45,981 bases of DNA from Gammaproteobacteria bacterium (GTDB lineage: Bacteria > Pseudomonadota > Gammaproteobacteria > Beggiatoales > Beggiatoaceae): positions 1-45,981 of the forward strand of contig QNES01000014.1 of the NCBI GenBank assembly GCA_003645255.1. Direction: 5' to 3'. Both the position numbers and the translations under genes were made by a program. A model generated the notes under the pieces. It was not told the DNA's origin, did not search any database, and worked only from the letters and a program-made list of their open reading frames with translations. Every line of letters begins with the position of its first letter. The first letter of the stretch is position 1. Positions 37,716-45,495 of the stretch are shown piece after piece.

Positions 37716-38336
37716 ATGGCGAAATATATTGGCCCTAAATGTAAGTTGAGCCGTCGTGAGGGTGTTGATCTCTTTTTAAAGAGTCGTGTGCGGGGCTTAG
37801 AATCAAAATGTAACTTAGAAAAAAAACCAGGGCAACATGGTGATAAACGTCCACGTTTGTCTGACTATGCCCTACAGTTGCGTGAAAAACAGAAATTACG
37901 CAGATTTTATGGTGTTTTGGAAAAACAATTTCATAGCTATTACCTAAAAGCGAATCGCTTGAAAGGTTCAACCGGTGAGAATCTACTTAAATTACTTGAA
38001 TGTCGCTTGGATAATGTGGTTTACCGTATGGGCTTTGGGGTAACACGCGCCGAGGCGAGACAATTGGTGGGCCATAAGGCGATTTTAGTGAATGAACAAT
38101 TGGTCAATATTCCTTCGTTCATCGTTACGGCGAATGATGTGGTTAGTGTGCGTGAAAAATGTCGTGAGCAATTGCGTATTAAATCGGCTTTAAACACAGC
38201 AACTGAATATGGTTTTCCATCTTGGGTTGATGTGGATGTCAATAAAATGCAGGGCTTATTTAAAACAGCTCCAGAGCGTCAAGACTTGCCGAGTGATATT
38301 CATGAACAATTGGTAGTTGAGTTATATTCCAAATAA
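37716..38336 (+). CDS. rpsD: 30S ribosomal protein S4
   Basis: 206 aa. [53 protein letters not shown], and the S4 RNA-binding domain with [33 protein letters not shown]. Primary 16S binder; in E. coli the translational repressor of the alpha operon. Here its start lies directly after a repeat array that could fold, which may affect control. Confidence 0.97.
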   Translation: MAKYIGPKCKLSRREGVDLFLKSRVRGLESKCNLEKKPGQHGDKRPRLSDYALQLREKQKLRRFYGVLEKQFHSYYLKANRLKGSTGENLLKLLECRLDNVVYRMGFGVTRAEARQLVGHKAILVNEQLVNIPSFIVTANDVVSVREKCREQLRIKSALNTATEYGFPSWVDVDVNKMQGLFKTAPERQDLPSDIHEQLVVELYSK

Positions 38337-38521
38337 GATCGTGTATCATAGTGAGCATATAGGTTTTCAAAAAAATAGGGTAATTACTCAGCCTTGAGAT
38401 AAATTTTAAGGTTAACAGCTAAAGTAGGCTAAAGCCAGCTAATTTGGACAGCTTTAGTAGACTTTAGCTTTCAGCCTTGAAATTTCTTTCAAGGCTGAGT
38501 AGTTATAAAATAGGAACATTA

Positions 38522-38554
38522 AAAAACCAAGTTTCTAACAGAAACTGGGTTTTT
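38522..38554 (+). terminator. Terminator-like hairpin between rpsD and rpoA
   Basis: AAAAACCAAGTTTCT and AGAAACTGGGTTTTT form a stem with an AAC loop and a T-tract on the 3' arm. If active, rpoA and rplQ need their own promoter. Confidence 0.6.
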
Positions 38555-38589
38555 GATCATGAAAATATGTAACTATTCAGCTAAAAAAA

Positions 38590-38823
38590 ATGCGAATTAA
38601 GATTTGAAAAATCCTTTTAAAATCATATAGTTAAAATTGATCATTTTGGGCGATGCCCTGGGTTGGTTTTCTAAGCCATTGTTTTTTGTAGATATACTTC
38701 ACTGCAATCATATCTTTGAAAATATTTTATGAGTATTGCAACCTATATCTACCAAAGCACTTCAACATTTTTACAAATTTGATTGCAGTGAAGTATACAC
38801 AAATTTCAACTCTTAATTCGCAT
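38590..38823. mobile_element. MITE family B copy 2, with nested insertion
   Basis: ATGCGAATTAAGATTTGAAA to CAACTCTTAATTCGCAT. Without the inner element at 38698-38793 (and one 5-bp duplicate) it is about 133 bp and collinear with copies 1 and 3. A-rich flanks on both sides (AAAAA/AAAAG). Confidence 0.75.
38698..38793. mobile_element. Inverted-repeat element nested in a B element
   Basis: TTCACTGCAATCA to TTTGATTGCAGTGAAG, about 96 bp, bounded by TATAC at 38693-38697 and 38794-38798. Removing it with one TATAC rejoins GTAGATATAC to ACAAATTTCAACTC, as expected from the other B copies. Confidence 0.7.
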
Positions 38824-38947
38824 AAAAGGTTACATTATATCAAAAAATGATATTCGGGTGGCAACAACCACGGTCGGATTTATTTGAATTATTTTAGAGT
38901 GCATTTTTTGCACAACCACTCCTAACTTAACACTTCTCAAGTTGGAT

Positions 38948-39961
38948 ATGGATCTATTAAAGCCGCGTATAGTTGATGTTGAACGTATCAATGGTACAAC
39001 AGCTCAAATAACATTAGAGCCATTAAATCGTGGCTTCGGTTATACCTTGGGTAATGCACTGAGACGTATTCTGTTATCTTCCCTGCCTGGTGCGGCAGTA
39101 GTTGAAGTCATGATTGATGGTGTATTACATGAATATACCGCTATTGAGGGAGTGCAGGAAGATGTCATTGACATTTTACTGAATTTGAAAGGTTTAGCCA
39201 TTCGTATGAGCGGGCGCACGGAAGCAAATTTACAATTGACTAAAAAAGGTCCTGGTTTTGTGTATGCAGGGGACATTACTTTGGATCACAATATTGAAAT
39301 TGTTAATCCAAGTCATGTCATTGCCCATTTAACTAAGACGCGTGAGCTTAACATGACTTTAAAGGTTATGATGGGACGGGGTTATCAACCTGTCAGTCAA
39401 CGTACTCAAGATGAGGAGAAGGGAGTTTCTATTGGTACACTAAAGTTAGATGCGTCTTTCAGTCCCATTTCAAGAGTCGCTTATAGGGTGGAAAGTGCGC
39501 GTGTTGAACAACGTACTGATTTAGATAAGCTTATCATTGAATTGGAAACTAATGGTACTGTTGATCCAGAAAGTGCTGTCAAAATGGCTGCATCTATCTT
39601 GATTGATCAGCTTTCTGTGATTGTGGATTTGGAAGGTTGTGTCAAAATTGAAAAAATCAGAAGAACTGAAAAACATGGAATTGATCCCGTTTTATTGCGA
39701 CCGGTTGAGGAATTGGATTTAACTGTACGTTCTGTTAATTGTTTGAAAACGGAAAGAATTTTTTATATTGGTGATTTAATTCAAAAAACGGAGAGTGAAT
39801 TATTAAAAACGCCTAATTTAGGTAAGAAGTCCCTAACTGAAATTAAGAATATGTTAGCCTCGCAAGGATTGTCTTTAGGGATGCGTTTGGAAAATTGGCC
39901 ACCTTCTAACCTTCCTATTCCTATTCTTCCTGAGAAGGTTGAGAAGGCAGTGAAAAAATAA
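38948..39961 (+). CDS. rpoA: RNA polymerase alpha subunit
   Basis: 337 aa from ATG 38948. N-terminal assembly domain with [24 protein letters not shown] and the C-terminal domain with [64 protein letters not shown], which binds UP elements and activators. A TTG at 38942 is possible. No Shine-Dalgarno. Separated from rpsD by 611 bp and from rplQ by 1.5 kb, unlike the tight alpha operon of relatives. Confidence 0.96.
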   Translation: MDLLKPRIVDVERINGTTAQITLEPLNRGFGYTLGNALRRILLSSLPGAAVVEVMIDGVLHEYTAIEGVQEDVIDILLNLKGLAIRMSGRTEANLQLTKKGPGFVYAGDITLDHNIEIVNPSHVIAHLTKTRELNMTLKVMMGRGYQPVSQRTQDEEKGVSIGTLKLDASFSPISRVAYRVESARVEQRTDLDKLIIELETNGTVDPESAVKMAASILIDQLSVIVDLEGCVKIEKIRRTEKHGIDPVLLRPVEELDLTVRSVNCLKTERIFYIGDLIQKTESELLKTPNLGKKSLTEIKNMLASQGLSLGMRLENWPPSNLPIPILPEKVEKAVKK

Positions 39962-40137
39962 TTAATGATTTATGGTTAACAATACCTTCGCCAAATTGTA
40001 AAAACCGTCAATTTTGAGCATCCGTCAATTTGTAACTTATTGATTTTTTAAAAAATTAAAATCAGTATTTTTTTGAAATGGCTAAAATTTTAAATTGGGA
40101 AGGTATTGTATTAACTCGAAACGAAATTTTATTAATG

Positions 40138-40267
40138 ATGCGAATTAGGGTTGAAAAATCCCTTTAAAATCATATAGTGAAAATTTCTCATTTAGGGCGA
40201 CATCCTGGGTTAATTTTCTATTCCATTGTTTTTAGTAGATACACACAGTTAAACTCTTAATTCGCAT
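40138..40267. mobile_element. MITE family B copy 3, with perfect 5-bp target duplication
   Basis: 130 bp, ATGCGAATTAGGGTTGAAAA to TAAACTCTTAATTCGCAT, flanked by TAATG on both sides (40133-40137 and 40268-40272). Confidence 0.8.
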
Positions 40268-40447
40268 TAATGCTTTCATATTTAATGTAAGGGACAAGAA
40301 ATAATATACGCCAATTTTTTCAAATTGTAGAAATGAGTTGTTTACGTAAGTTATTTGCGGATACTTCCCTAAGCCCAAACATCAATTGGGTCTTATAGCT
40401 ATCCATGCATCTTTAATCACACCCGGAATATATTTTCAGACCTGACA

Positions 40448-40603
40448 CTCGACTATCAAGTTTTTTATAAGTCATTGATTTAAAAATAAATATAATTTTT
40501 GACCTAAAAACTAAATAACCTTAAAAATCAAGGAGTTGGCTATTTTAACACTCAAAAATAGAGCTTTGCAAGGCCAAATAACATCAAAAACTTGATAGTC
40601 GAG
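40448..40603. mobile_element. MITE family A copy 4, with perfect 5-bp target duplication
   Basis: 156 bp, CTCGACTATCAAGTTTTTTA to AACTTGATAGTCGAG, flanked by TGACA at 40443-40447 and 40604-40608. The target is the CCTGACAGG palindrome; its halves GACCTGACA and GGTTTTAGAAACCTGTC now sit either side. Confidence 0.82.
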
Positions 40604-40830
40604 TGACAGGTTTTAGAAACCTGTCAGGTCTATGGCTATATTAAGTAGTAGTAGTACAAAAGTATATTCACATTTTATTTTCGTTCCTGCCACAGTCAAT
40701 TCATAGTCAAATTGATTATCAAAATTTTTTTTAAATCAAGATTTAAGTAAGTGTACAACAGTTTATTAACATTTTAGGTTGGGTGGGCAAAGTGTTTTTG
40801 TTGTCCACCTTCATGAGTCAAAATGTTAAA

Positions 40831-40986
40831 CTTGATGATCAAGTTTTTGATGTTATTTGGCTTTAAGATGATCGATTTTTAGGGTCTAAAATAGGTAACT
40901 TACTGATTTTCAAGCTAATTTATTTTTAGCCCCTAAAATAATATTTATTTTAAAATCAATCACTTACAAAAAATTTGATCATCAAG
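40831..40986. mobile_element. MITE family A copy 5 (diverged)
   Basis: 156 bp, CTTGATGATCAAGTTTTTGA to AATTTGATCATCAAG, with TTATTTGGCTTTA and CTTACTGATTTTCAAG in the interior. No clear target duplication; more diverged than the other copies. Confidence 0.65.
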
Positions 40987-41025
40987 ATACAACACTTATG
41001 TCCACCTACTGATTTCTTAGACATT

Positions 41026-41157
41026 AGGCAACTCCCAAAAAATAATATACCCAAACCAAAGGGGCAGCCATAAAGGATTGCCCCTACCGTAATTGAGGGT
41101 TTGTAGGCTGCACACCCACGCGCAAGCCCTGGGTATTTTATTTTTTGGGAGTTGCCT
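41026..41157. mobile_element. MITE-like element, family G copy 3
   Basis: AGGCAACTCCCAAAAAATAA to TTATTTTTTGGGAGTTGCCT, inverted repeats of about 20 bp. The core has GGGGCAGCCATAAAGGATTG then CCCCTACC, the dispersed palindrome. Confidence 0.72.
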
Positions 41158-41306
41158 TATACCAATTTAATTTAAGTGCTTGATTTCATTAGTTTTACCA
41201 AAAAGGGAATTTTAAGTAAATCAATGGGTTACAATTAATTCGGTATAATGTCTAATGGCTTACATTAAATTGCTATTATGTTTAATTGGATAGCCTCTCT
41301 GTTTAA

Positions 41307-41338
41307 CACCTTCGGTGTTGGTTCCAACACCGAAGAGG
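41307..41338 (+). promoter_or_regulatory. Strong hairpin upstream of rplQ
   Basis: CTTCGGTGTTGG and CCAACACCGAAG form a 12-bp GC-rich stem with a TT loop, 110 bp before rplQ. No T-tract follows, so it is more likely an RNA stability or leader structure than a terminator. Confidence 0.4.
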
Positions 41339-41447
41339 TTACATAAGAATAACCACTGATGAAATCGGTGACATAAGAAATATGACGATATAAAACGGGA
41401 AGCTATTTTGTGACCGTTCCTAACCATTATTAAAAGGATGAATATTT

Positions 41448-41828
41448 ATGCGTCACCGTAATAAAGGTAGACACCTCAATCGTACATCAAGTCATAGAAA
41501 AGCAATGTTTAAAAATTTGGCGGTATCGATCTTACGCCATGAAATTATTAAAACAACTTTACCTAAAGCAAAAGAACTTCGTCATCACGTTGAACCCTTA
41601 ATTACCTTGGCTAAAAAAGATAGTGTTGCAAATCGACGCCTGGCGTTTGCTCGGTTACGTGATCGGGATATAGTTACTAAACTGTTTAATGAATTAGGTC
41701 CTCGTTATAAAGAACGTCCTGGGGGGTATTTACGTGTTCTTAAATGCGGCTTTAGGGTGGGAGATAAAGCACCTATGGCTATTGTGGAATTGGTTGAACG
41801 ACCAGAAGAAGGAATGGTTGAAGATTAA
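41448..41828 (+). CDS. rplQ: 50S ribosomal protein L17
   Basis: 126 aa. [45 protein letters not shown] at the start and [35 protein letters not shown] at the end. AAGGAT lies about 10 nt upstream. Last gene of the ribosomal supercluster. Confidence 0.97.
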   Translation: MRHRNKGRHLNRTSSHRKAMFKNLAVSILRHEIIKTTLPKAKELRHHVEPLITLAKKDSVANRRLAFARLRDRDIVTKLFNELGPRYKERPGGYLRVLKCGFRVGDKAPMAIVELVERPEEGMVED

Positions 41829-42126
41829 TTAAACTTGTATGAAATTTATAAGCGTGGTATTCTGAAATTTCTGGAACGAGATTAGGAAGTTTCGATTGAC
41901 AAGATTTAAAACATATTGATTATACTCCGCACGGTTAAAATTTCGGATTTGTGTAGAGCGGACTTTCGTTATCGCCCTGAGAATTCTGAAGCCATGAAAG
42001 CCAGGGCAGACATTCTGCCCCTACAATGAGCTAAAAACTTGACAGCTCGGTAACTACTCTAAACTATAGCATTCGCTGGTTGCCTGACAAAACTCACGAC
42101 GATACTAAAAAAGGCTTTTTTTTTAA

Positions 42127-42276
42127 AGTGTTATCTGGCATCAATTGGAAGATTGGATAGCTACGTCCAAAATTTATTTTGGAAACCAAAAACATGTTTT
42201 AGCAATTATTCCCAAATCAAAAACAGAAGACTGGCTAAAAAATGTAGAAGAACCCAATAATGGAAGTATACTTTAA
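42127..42276 (+). pseudogene. Short coding remnant, family unknown
   Basis: An open stretch without a start codon, with protein-like composition (WHQLEDWIATSKIYFGNQKH, then IIPKSKTEDWLKNVEEP). It begins after a stop at 42124 and ends with TAA at 42274-42276. Nothing recognisable; listed because its residue make-up differs from the repeats around it. Confidence 0.3.
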
Positions 42277-42421
42277 ACGGCTGAAATTTGGATTTTTATG
42301 TAGGGTGGTTTCGAGTCTTTTTGTGCAACGGCAACCGTTAAAAAAAAGTCCAAAATTTACCCGTTAGTAGTATAACCCTTAATGATATTGAAGCAAGCGT
42401 TGGGTCACTGCTATTAGGTTA

Positions 42422-42497
42422 AGGGCATACACACAGGTCTGCCCCTACAAAACGCCACGTATTCATTGACTGTAAGGGCGAACATAAGTGTTTGCCC
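42422..42497. repeat. Family I repeat copy 4
   Basis: AGGGCATACACACAGGTCTG with CCCCTACAAAACGCCACGTATT, then TGTAAGGGCGAACATAAGTG and TTTGCCCT. CCACGTATT also occurs in the copy at 16703-16798, so these two are the closest relatives. Confidence 0.55.
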
Positions 42498-42573
42498 TCC
42501 TTTCAAAAACGCACGGATCGAAAAATAAGGAAAATCTATCCACCAAAAACGGTGCGTGGGACGCACCCTACGT

Positions 42574-42807
42574 TTACTTGACTTTTACCATCAATTCCAC
42601 AGTGCCCCAAAATTTTACCCCTGGCTTCCCATTTGCAGCTTCTTTGATAAATATCTCCCAATCTATAGGCTCACTCGTTACTATTGCTTTAAAATATTCT
42701 TGCCCCACTTCTAAATTTATTTGCTTCACTGTTGCAACAGACGATTGTCCAGTCAATTGACCATATATTTTTCCTACTTCAACTGGCTCACTGAAAATCA
42801 TCGCTAA
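42574..42807 (-). pseudogene. 3' gene fragment cut by the ISAzo13 element
   Basis: About 77 codons (AMIFSEPVEVGKIYGQLTGQ, SSVATVKQINLEVGQEYFKA, IVTSEPIDWEIFIKEA .. VELMVKVK) between the inserted IS and a stop at 42574. The EYFKAIVTSEPIDW stretch resembles the end of DUF4384-type domains. The apparent 104-residue frame begins inside the IS (42888), so that start is an artefact. Joining the flank across the IS keeps the frame with the fragment at 44121-44182. Confidence 0.5.
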
Positions 42808-44120
42808 GGAATTAGGATTTAATAATATCCCAAACTTTGGATTCAGTAGGAACAGCAACATAATTCCATTTAGGCAAAAATTCATCAAATTTAATTTTCA
42901 GATTTTTTTTAAAGTCATCAGCATATTTACGTCCCGTTTCAAAAGTTTTATCAAGGATAGAACTAAACACTTTCAATCCTTTAGAAGTTGAAGTTTTACC
43001 GATTAAATTATTTGCTATCTCAACCGTTTTGAAAATGGCTCCTTTGCAAGCTCTTGTAATATGAGAAAATAACCTATGTTCTATCGGATTGTATTTTGAT
43101 GTATATGGTGGATAATGAGCAATACGAATTTCAATATCTAAATCATTGGATAATTTTTGTAAATCCTCTTTGAAAATATAATAACGAGCATTATTACTAC
43201 CACCACAATCACTTCGTTCTAACAACTTTTTTGAATTTTGGTATTCAATTTGACCATGATTTAACCACCATTGACGAATACATTCACAGGCAAATTCAGA
43301 TGTATCATTACTAAGACCTAAAGTTATATAACCAACATGACGATGTACATCATATAGTCCATGAGGAACCATTTTTCCATCAGCTTGTGAGGCAAAATCA
43401 TGATCATAAACATTTATAATATCTTGCGTATAAACTTTGCCATCACGAAAAAAATTTCCGATTAATTCTTTCTTTTTTACATCCATACTCATAACGGGAT
43501 TTCCGGCATCATGATATTCTTGATTGAGACGTTCAATATTTTTAAATTGCTCATCACGATCAGGAATGTTTTTTTTACCAGCTTCTGATTTAAATGCTTG
43601 ACGGCGACAAAATTTATGTTTTTTTAACAGTTTATCAAAAACTGTCACACTGACTGGAAACCCTTTATCTTTGAGCTTGTTAGCAATAGTTCGACGAGAT
43701 AAGTTTGTCCATTTTATCGTTTCATCCATTGGAGAGCCTGCTGTATGGTCTTCTATTACTTCTAAAAAAGCTTCATCTATACCTTCCATTGTTTCTATGA
43801 TTGATAAACGTCCAGCACCAGGTTGTCTAATCCTATCATTTTCTTTAGATATATCTAATTCTAAATCTTGTTTACCATGTAAAATGGTACGATTATCACA
43901 ATTAAACAGGTGTCGTATATAACTGGCTCCACCATAACCGAGCTTTGGAGCGATGATAGCAGCTTCACTACGGCGGTCTTTTTCTGATAAACTATTATAG
44001 AAGTCGCGCATTTTGATTTCAATTTCTGGAGAGTATGTTTGTATTTTCATGGATGCGTATGATACACAATTTGGCATTTTTTGCCAACTTAGTTTGGGAT
44101 TTTATAAAATCCTCATTCCT
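42808..44120 (-). mobile_element. ISAzo13-family insertion sequence
   Basis: 1.3 kb element. Its ends form an inverted repeat of 30 bp with 27 matches: AGGAATTAGGATTTAATAAT at 42808 and, on the other strand, AGGAATGAGGATTTTATAAA at 44120, both continuing ATCCCAAACT. It has a single transposase gene. No convincing target duplication; at most 1 bp. The family call rests on the transposase. Confidence 0.8.
42812..44050 (-). CDS. ISAzo13-family transposase
   Basis: 412 aa from ATG 44050 (MKIQTYSPEIEIKMRDFYNS); the ATG at 44077 adds nine residues. Recognised by LSEKDRRSEAAIIAPKLGYGG, DHTAGSPMDETIKWTNLSRR, GFPVSVTVFDKLLKKH, and the catalytic part: MDVKKKELIGNFF (first Asp), SDCGGSNNARYYIFKEDL (second Asp), HYPPYTSKYNPIEHRLF (Glu), then WNYVAVPTE at the end. 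The frame is complete and may be active. The stop lies 4 bp inside the IS end. Confidence 0.93.
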   Translation of the reverse strand: MKIQTYSPEIEIKMRDFYNSLSEKDRRSEAAIIAPKLGYGGASYIRHLFNCDNRTILHGKQDLELDISKENDRIRQPGAGRLSIIETMEGIDEAFLEVIEDHTAGSPMDETIKWTNLSRRTIANKLKDKGFPVSVTVFDKLLKKHKFCRRQAFKSEAGKKNIPDRDEQFKNIERLNQEYHDAGNPVMSMDVKKKELIGNFFRDGKVYTQDIINVYDHDFASQADGKMVPHGLYDVHRHVGYITLGLSNDTSEFACECIRQWWLNHGQIEYQNSKKLLERSDCGGSNNARYYIFKEDLQKLSNDLDIEIRIAHYPPYTSKYNPIEHRLFSHITRACKGAIFKTVEIANNLIGKTSTSKGLKVFSSILDKTFETGRKYADDFKKNLKIKFDEFLPKWNYVAVPTESKVWDIIKS

Positions 44121-44182
44121 AAACAAAATGCTTGTGCGCCATCAACCACACAAAATGTTTTCTCGGCATCAACTTCTGCCAT

Positions 44183-44587
44183 TTATAATCTAACCGTATC
44201 ATATAACGCGGCTTCGATTCTTTCAATTTGTGAATAATGCGCTTTGAGTTGATTAATGACATTGTCAGCCTCATCCATCGTCATCTCTGTTTTATGAATT
44301 TCAACAAAAAGAGACTTTGGCTCAAACATTGGCTCACTGTCATCGTCTTTATCCCCATCTAATTTATCCCCATCTAATAAGCCACTGGTGCTTTTGACGG
44401 AGATTTGCGGAAAGAGCGAAAAAATAATGGTTTCCATTTTTTTCACGTAACCGTCATAAATGACCAACGTCAGGATAAGTACCATGACACCGACGATGAT
44501 GCCTAAAGTACTTAGCCCCACATTGGAGTTGAAGGGCCATTTTTTGGACTTCATTAGGGAGAAGGCTATGTCTAGTTCGTGCTTCAT
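44183..44587 (-). pseudogene. N-terminal fragment of a LolC/FtsX-like ABC permease
   Basis: 134 aa. The first 65 residues (FSLMKSKKWPFNSNVGLSTL, GIIVGVMVLILTLVIYDGYV, KKMETIIFSLFPQISV) have the order of the first helix and start of the periplasmic domain of LolC/LolE/MacB-type permeases. A TAA follows DTVRL, immediately before an ATG in the same frame (26 codons, MAEVDAEKTFCVVDGAQAFC) that runs into the IS. Relatives are about 400 residues with three more helices, so this is a truncated or interrupted gene. A small separate membrane protein cannot be excluded. Confidence 0.55.
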
Positions 44588-44605
44588 GATGTATTTTCTG
44601 TTGTG

Positions 44606-45466
44606 TTATAACTGTTCTAATATTTCTTTGAACGCCTGTGCGATTTCTTCATAAGTGTTTGAACAGAGTGCTTTCTTTTTCGGATTGTTCGGATCAGGAC
44701 AGATATAACCCGCTTTAGAAAAAGTCAGTGATTTCGCGAAGATTTTTTGGTGTATTTTGCTTATACTCGATCTTCTAGTTTTTGATGTTATTTGGCTTTG
44801 TAAAGCTTTATTTTTGAGCCTTGAAATATACAACTCATTGATTTTTAAGGTTATTTAGTTTTTAGACCTAAAATTATATTTCTTTTAAAATCAATGGTTT
44901 ACAAAAAACTAGAAGATCGAGTTATAACAATAGGTTTCACCTGAATCTTTTCTGGCTCGTCAATAAATTGACCGGTCACAATGAAATCCACTCCGGTAGG
45001 TTCCATCATTTCTTTGATGATTTTCAGGTTTCTTTCAGCCGGTGTCAGATTAGGATCGAAAATTAAATCAACCAGTTTATTGACATTTCCTGCTGTGTCC
45101 TTAATTGTGTGACCAGGCGCATTAAATTTAATGACAGGATGTAATTTCGTGGCTTGCACAATGAGAGCTACCATAGCATCATTGAGCAATTCAGATTCTG
45201 TGGTTGGTATGTGACAACGAGTTTTAGCATCTATAAAACTCAGGTTTGGTAACATAAAAAGGACCTTGCTCAGGTGGAAATTTAGCCTCTAAGTTCTCCA
45301 CTACCACATCAATAAGGGATTGACTCACAGGACACTCTTGCTGCCCCATCAGAAGTGGAAGAAACATAACAATAACAAATAGCTGAATAATGGGGATTTT
45401 TTCATCCCTTTGAGATTGAGTTTCATTGGGTTTGTTCTCAGTTTTTATTGATTCTGATTCAGACAA
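44606..45466 (-). pseudogene. Exported protein gene, broken by a MITE and a probable frameshift
   Basis: Pieces in order: residues 1-80 from 45466 (charged N-terminus, hydrophobic IIQLFVIVMFLPLLMG), then from 45255 another frame (FIDAKTRCHIPTTESELLND .. GVDFIVTGQFIDEPEKIQVK .. PIVI), then after element A the tail SKIHQKIFAKSLTFSKAGYI .. NTYEEIAQAFKEILEQL. The frame change is near a T-run at 45250 (GPF followed by MLPNLSF). The IVTGQFID..KIQVKPIVI pattern recalls LpoB/FlgO/CsgG-like periplasmic proteins. The gene at 45496 is a paralog. Function unknown. Confidence 0.6.
44766..44921. mobile_element. MITE family A copy 6, inside a gene
   Basis: 156 bp, CTCGATCTTCTAGTTTTTGA to CAAAAAACTAGAAGATCGAG, flanked by TTATA on both sides (44761-44765 and 44922-44926). 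Interior TTATTTGGCTTTG and TTATTTTTGAGCC as in the other A copies. The inner part of its terminal repeat (ATCTTCTAG) differs from other copies but equally on both ends. Confidence 0.85.
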
Positions 45467-45495
45467 ATTGGAATGATTATTTCTTTTGAATTTCC

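Larger units (their letters stand above)
38337..38947. other. 611-bp rpsD-rpoA spacer without genes
   Basis: Contains a hairpin-rich segment (38410-38510; repeated AGCTAAAG/CTTTAGCT and CAGCCTTGAAATTTCTTTCAAGGCTG), a terminator-like stem, and a B element carrying a nested insertion. About 120 bp of unique sequence remain before rpoA. Confidence 0.6.
39962..41447. other. 1.5-kb rpoA-rplQ spacer without genes
   Basis: The second-longest gap of the cluster and normally one of the shortest. Holds B copy 3, two A copies, one G copy, a GGTGGGCAA hairpin (40779-40810), a CCTGACAGG palindrome split by an A element, and a strong CTTCGGTGTTGG hairpin before rplQ. No coding frame recognised. Confidence 0.65.
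41829..42573. other. 745-bp region of repeats after rplQ
   Basis: Holds TATACTCCGCACGG and TATACTTTAAACGGCTGAAATTTGG segments that also occur near 16645, 17187 and 36297, a family I unit (42422-42497), a GGTGCGTGGGACGCACCC hairpin (42551-42568) and one gene remnant. No intact gene. Confidence 0.55.

Noticed and set aside
42488-42760. 90-codon open frame on the plus strand
   Set aside because: It is antisense to the VTSEPIDW-containing gene fragment and begins in repeats; the minus-strand reading is the protein-like one.
42812-42888. Overlap of the transposase and a 104-residue frame as overlapping genes
   Set aside because: The first 27 codons of that frame lie in the IS end in another frame; the real fragment begins outside the IS.
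44183-44185. In-frame TAA after DTVRL as a recoding (readthrough) site
   Set aside because: TAA is rarely recoded, no selenocysteine-type structure is expected for it, and the surrounding genes are decaying.
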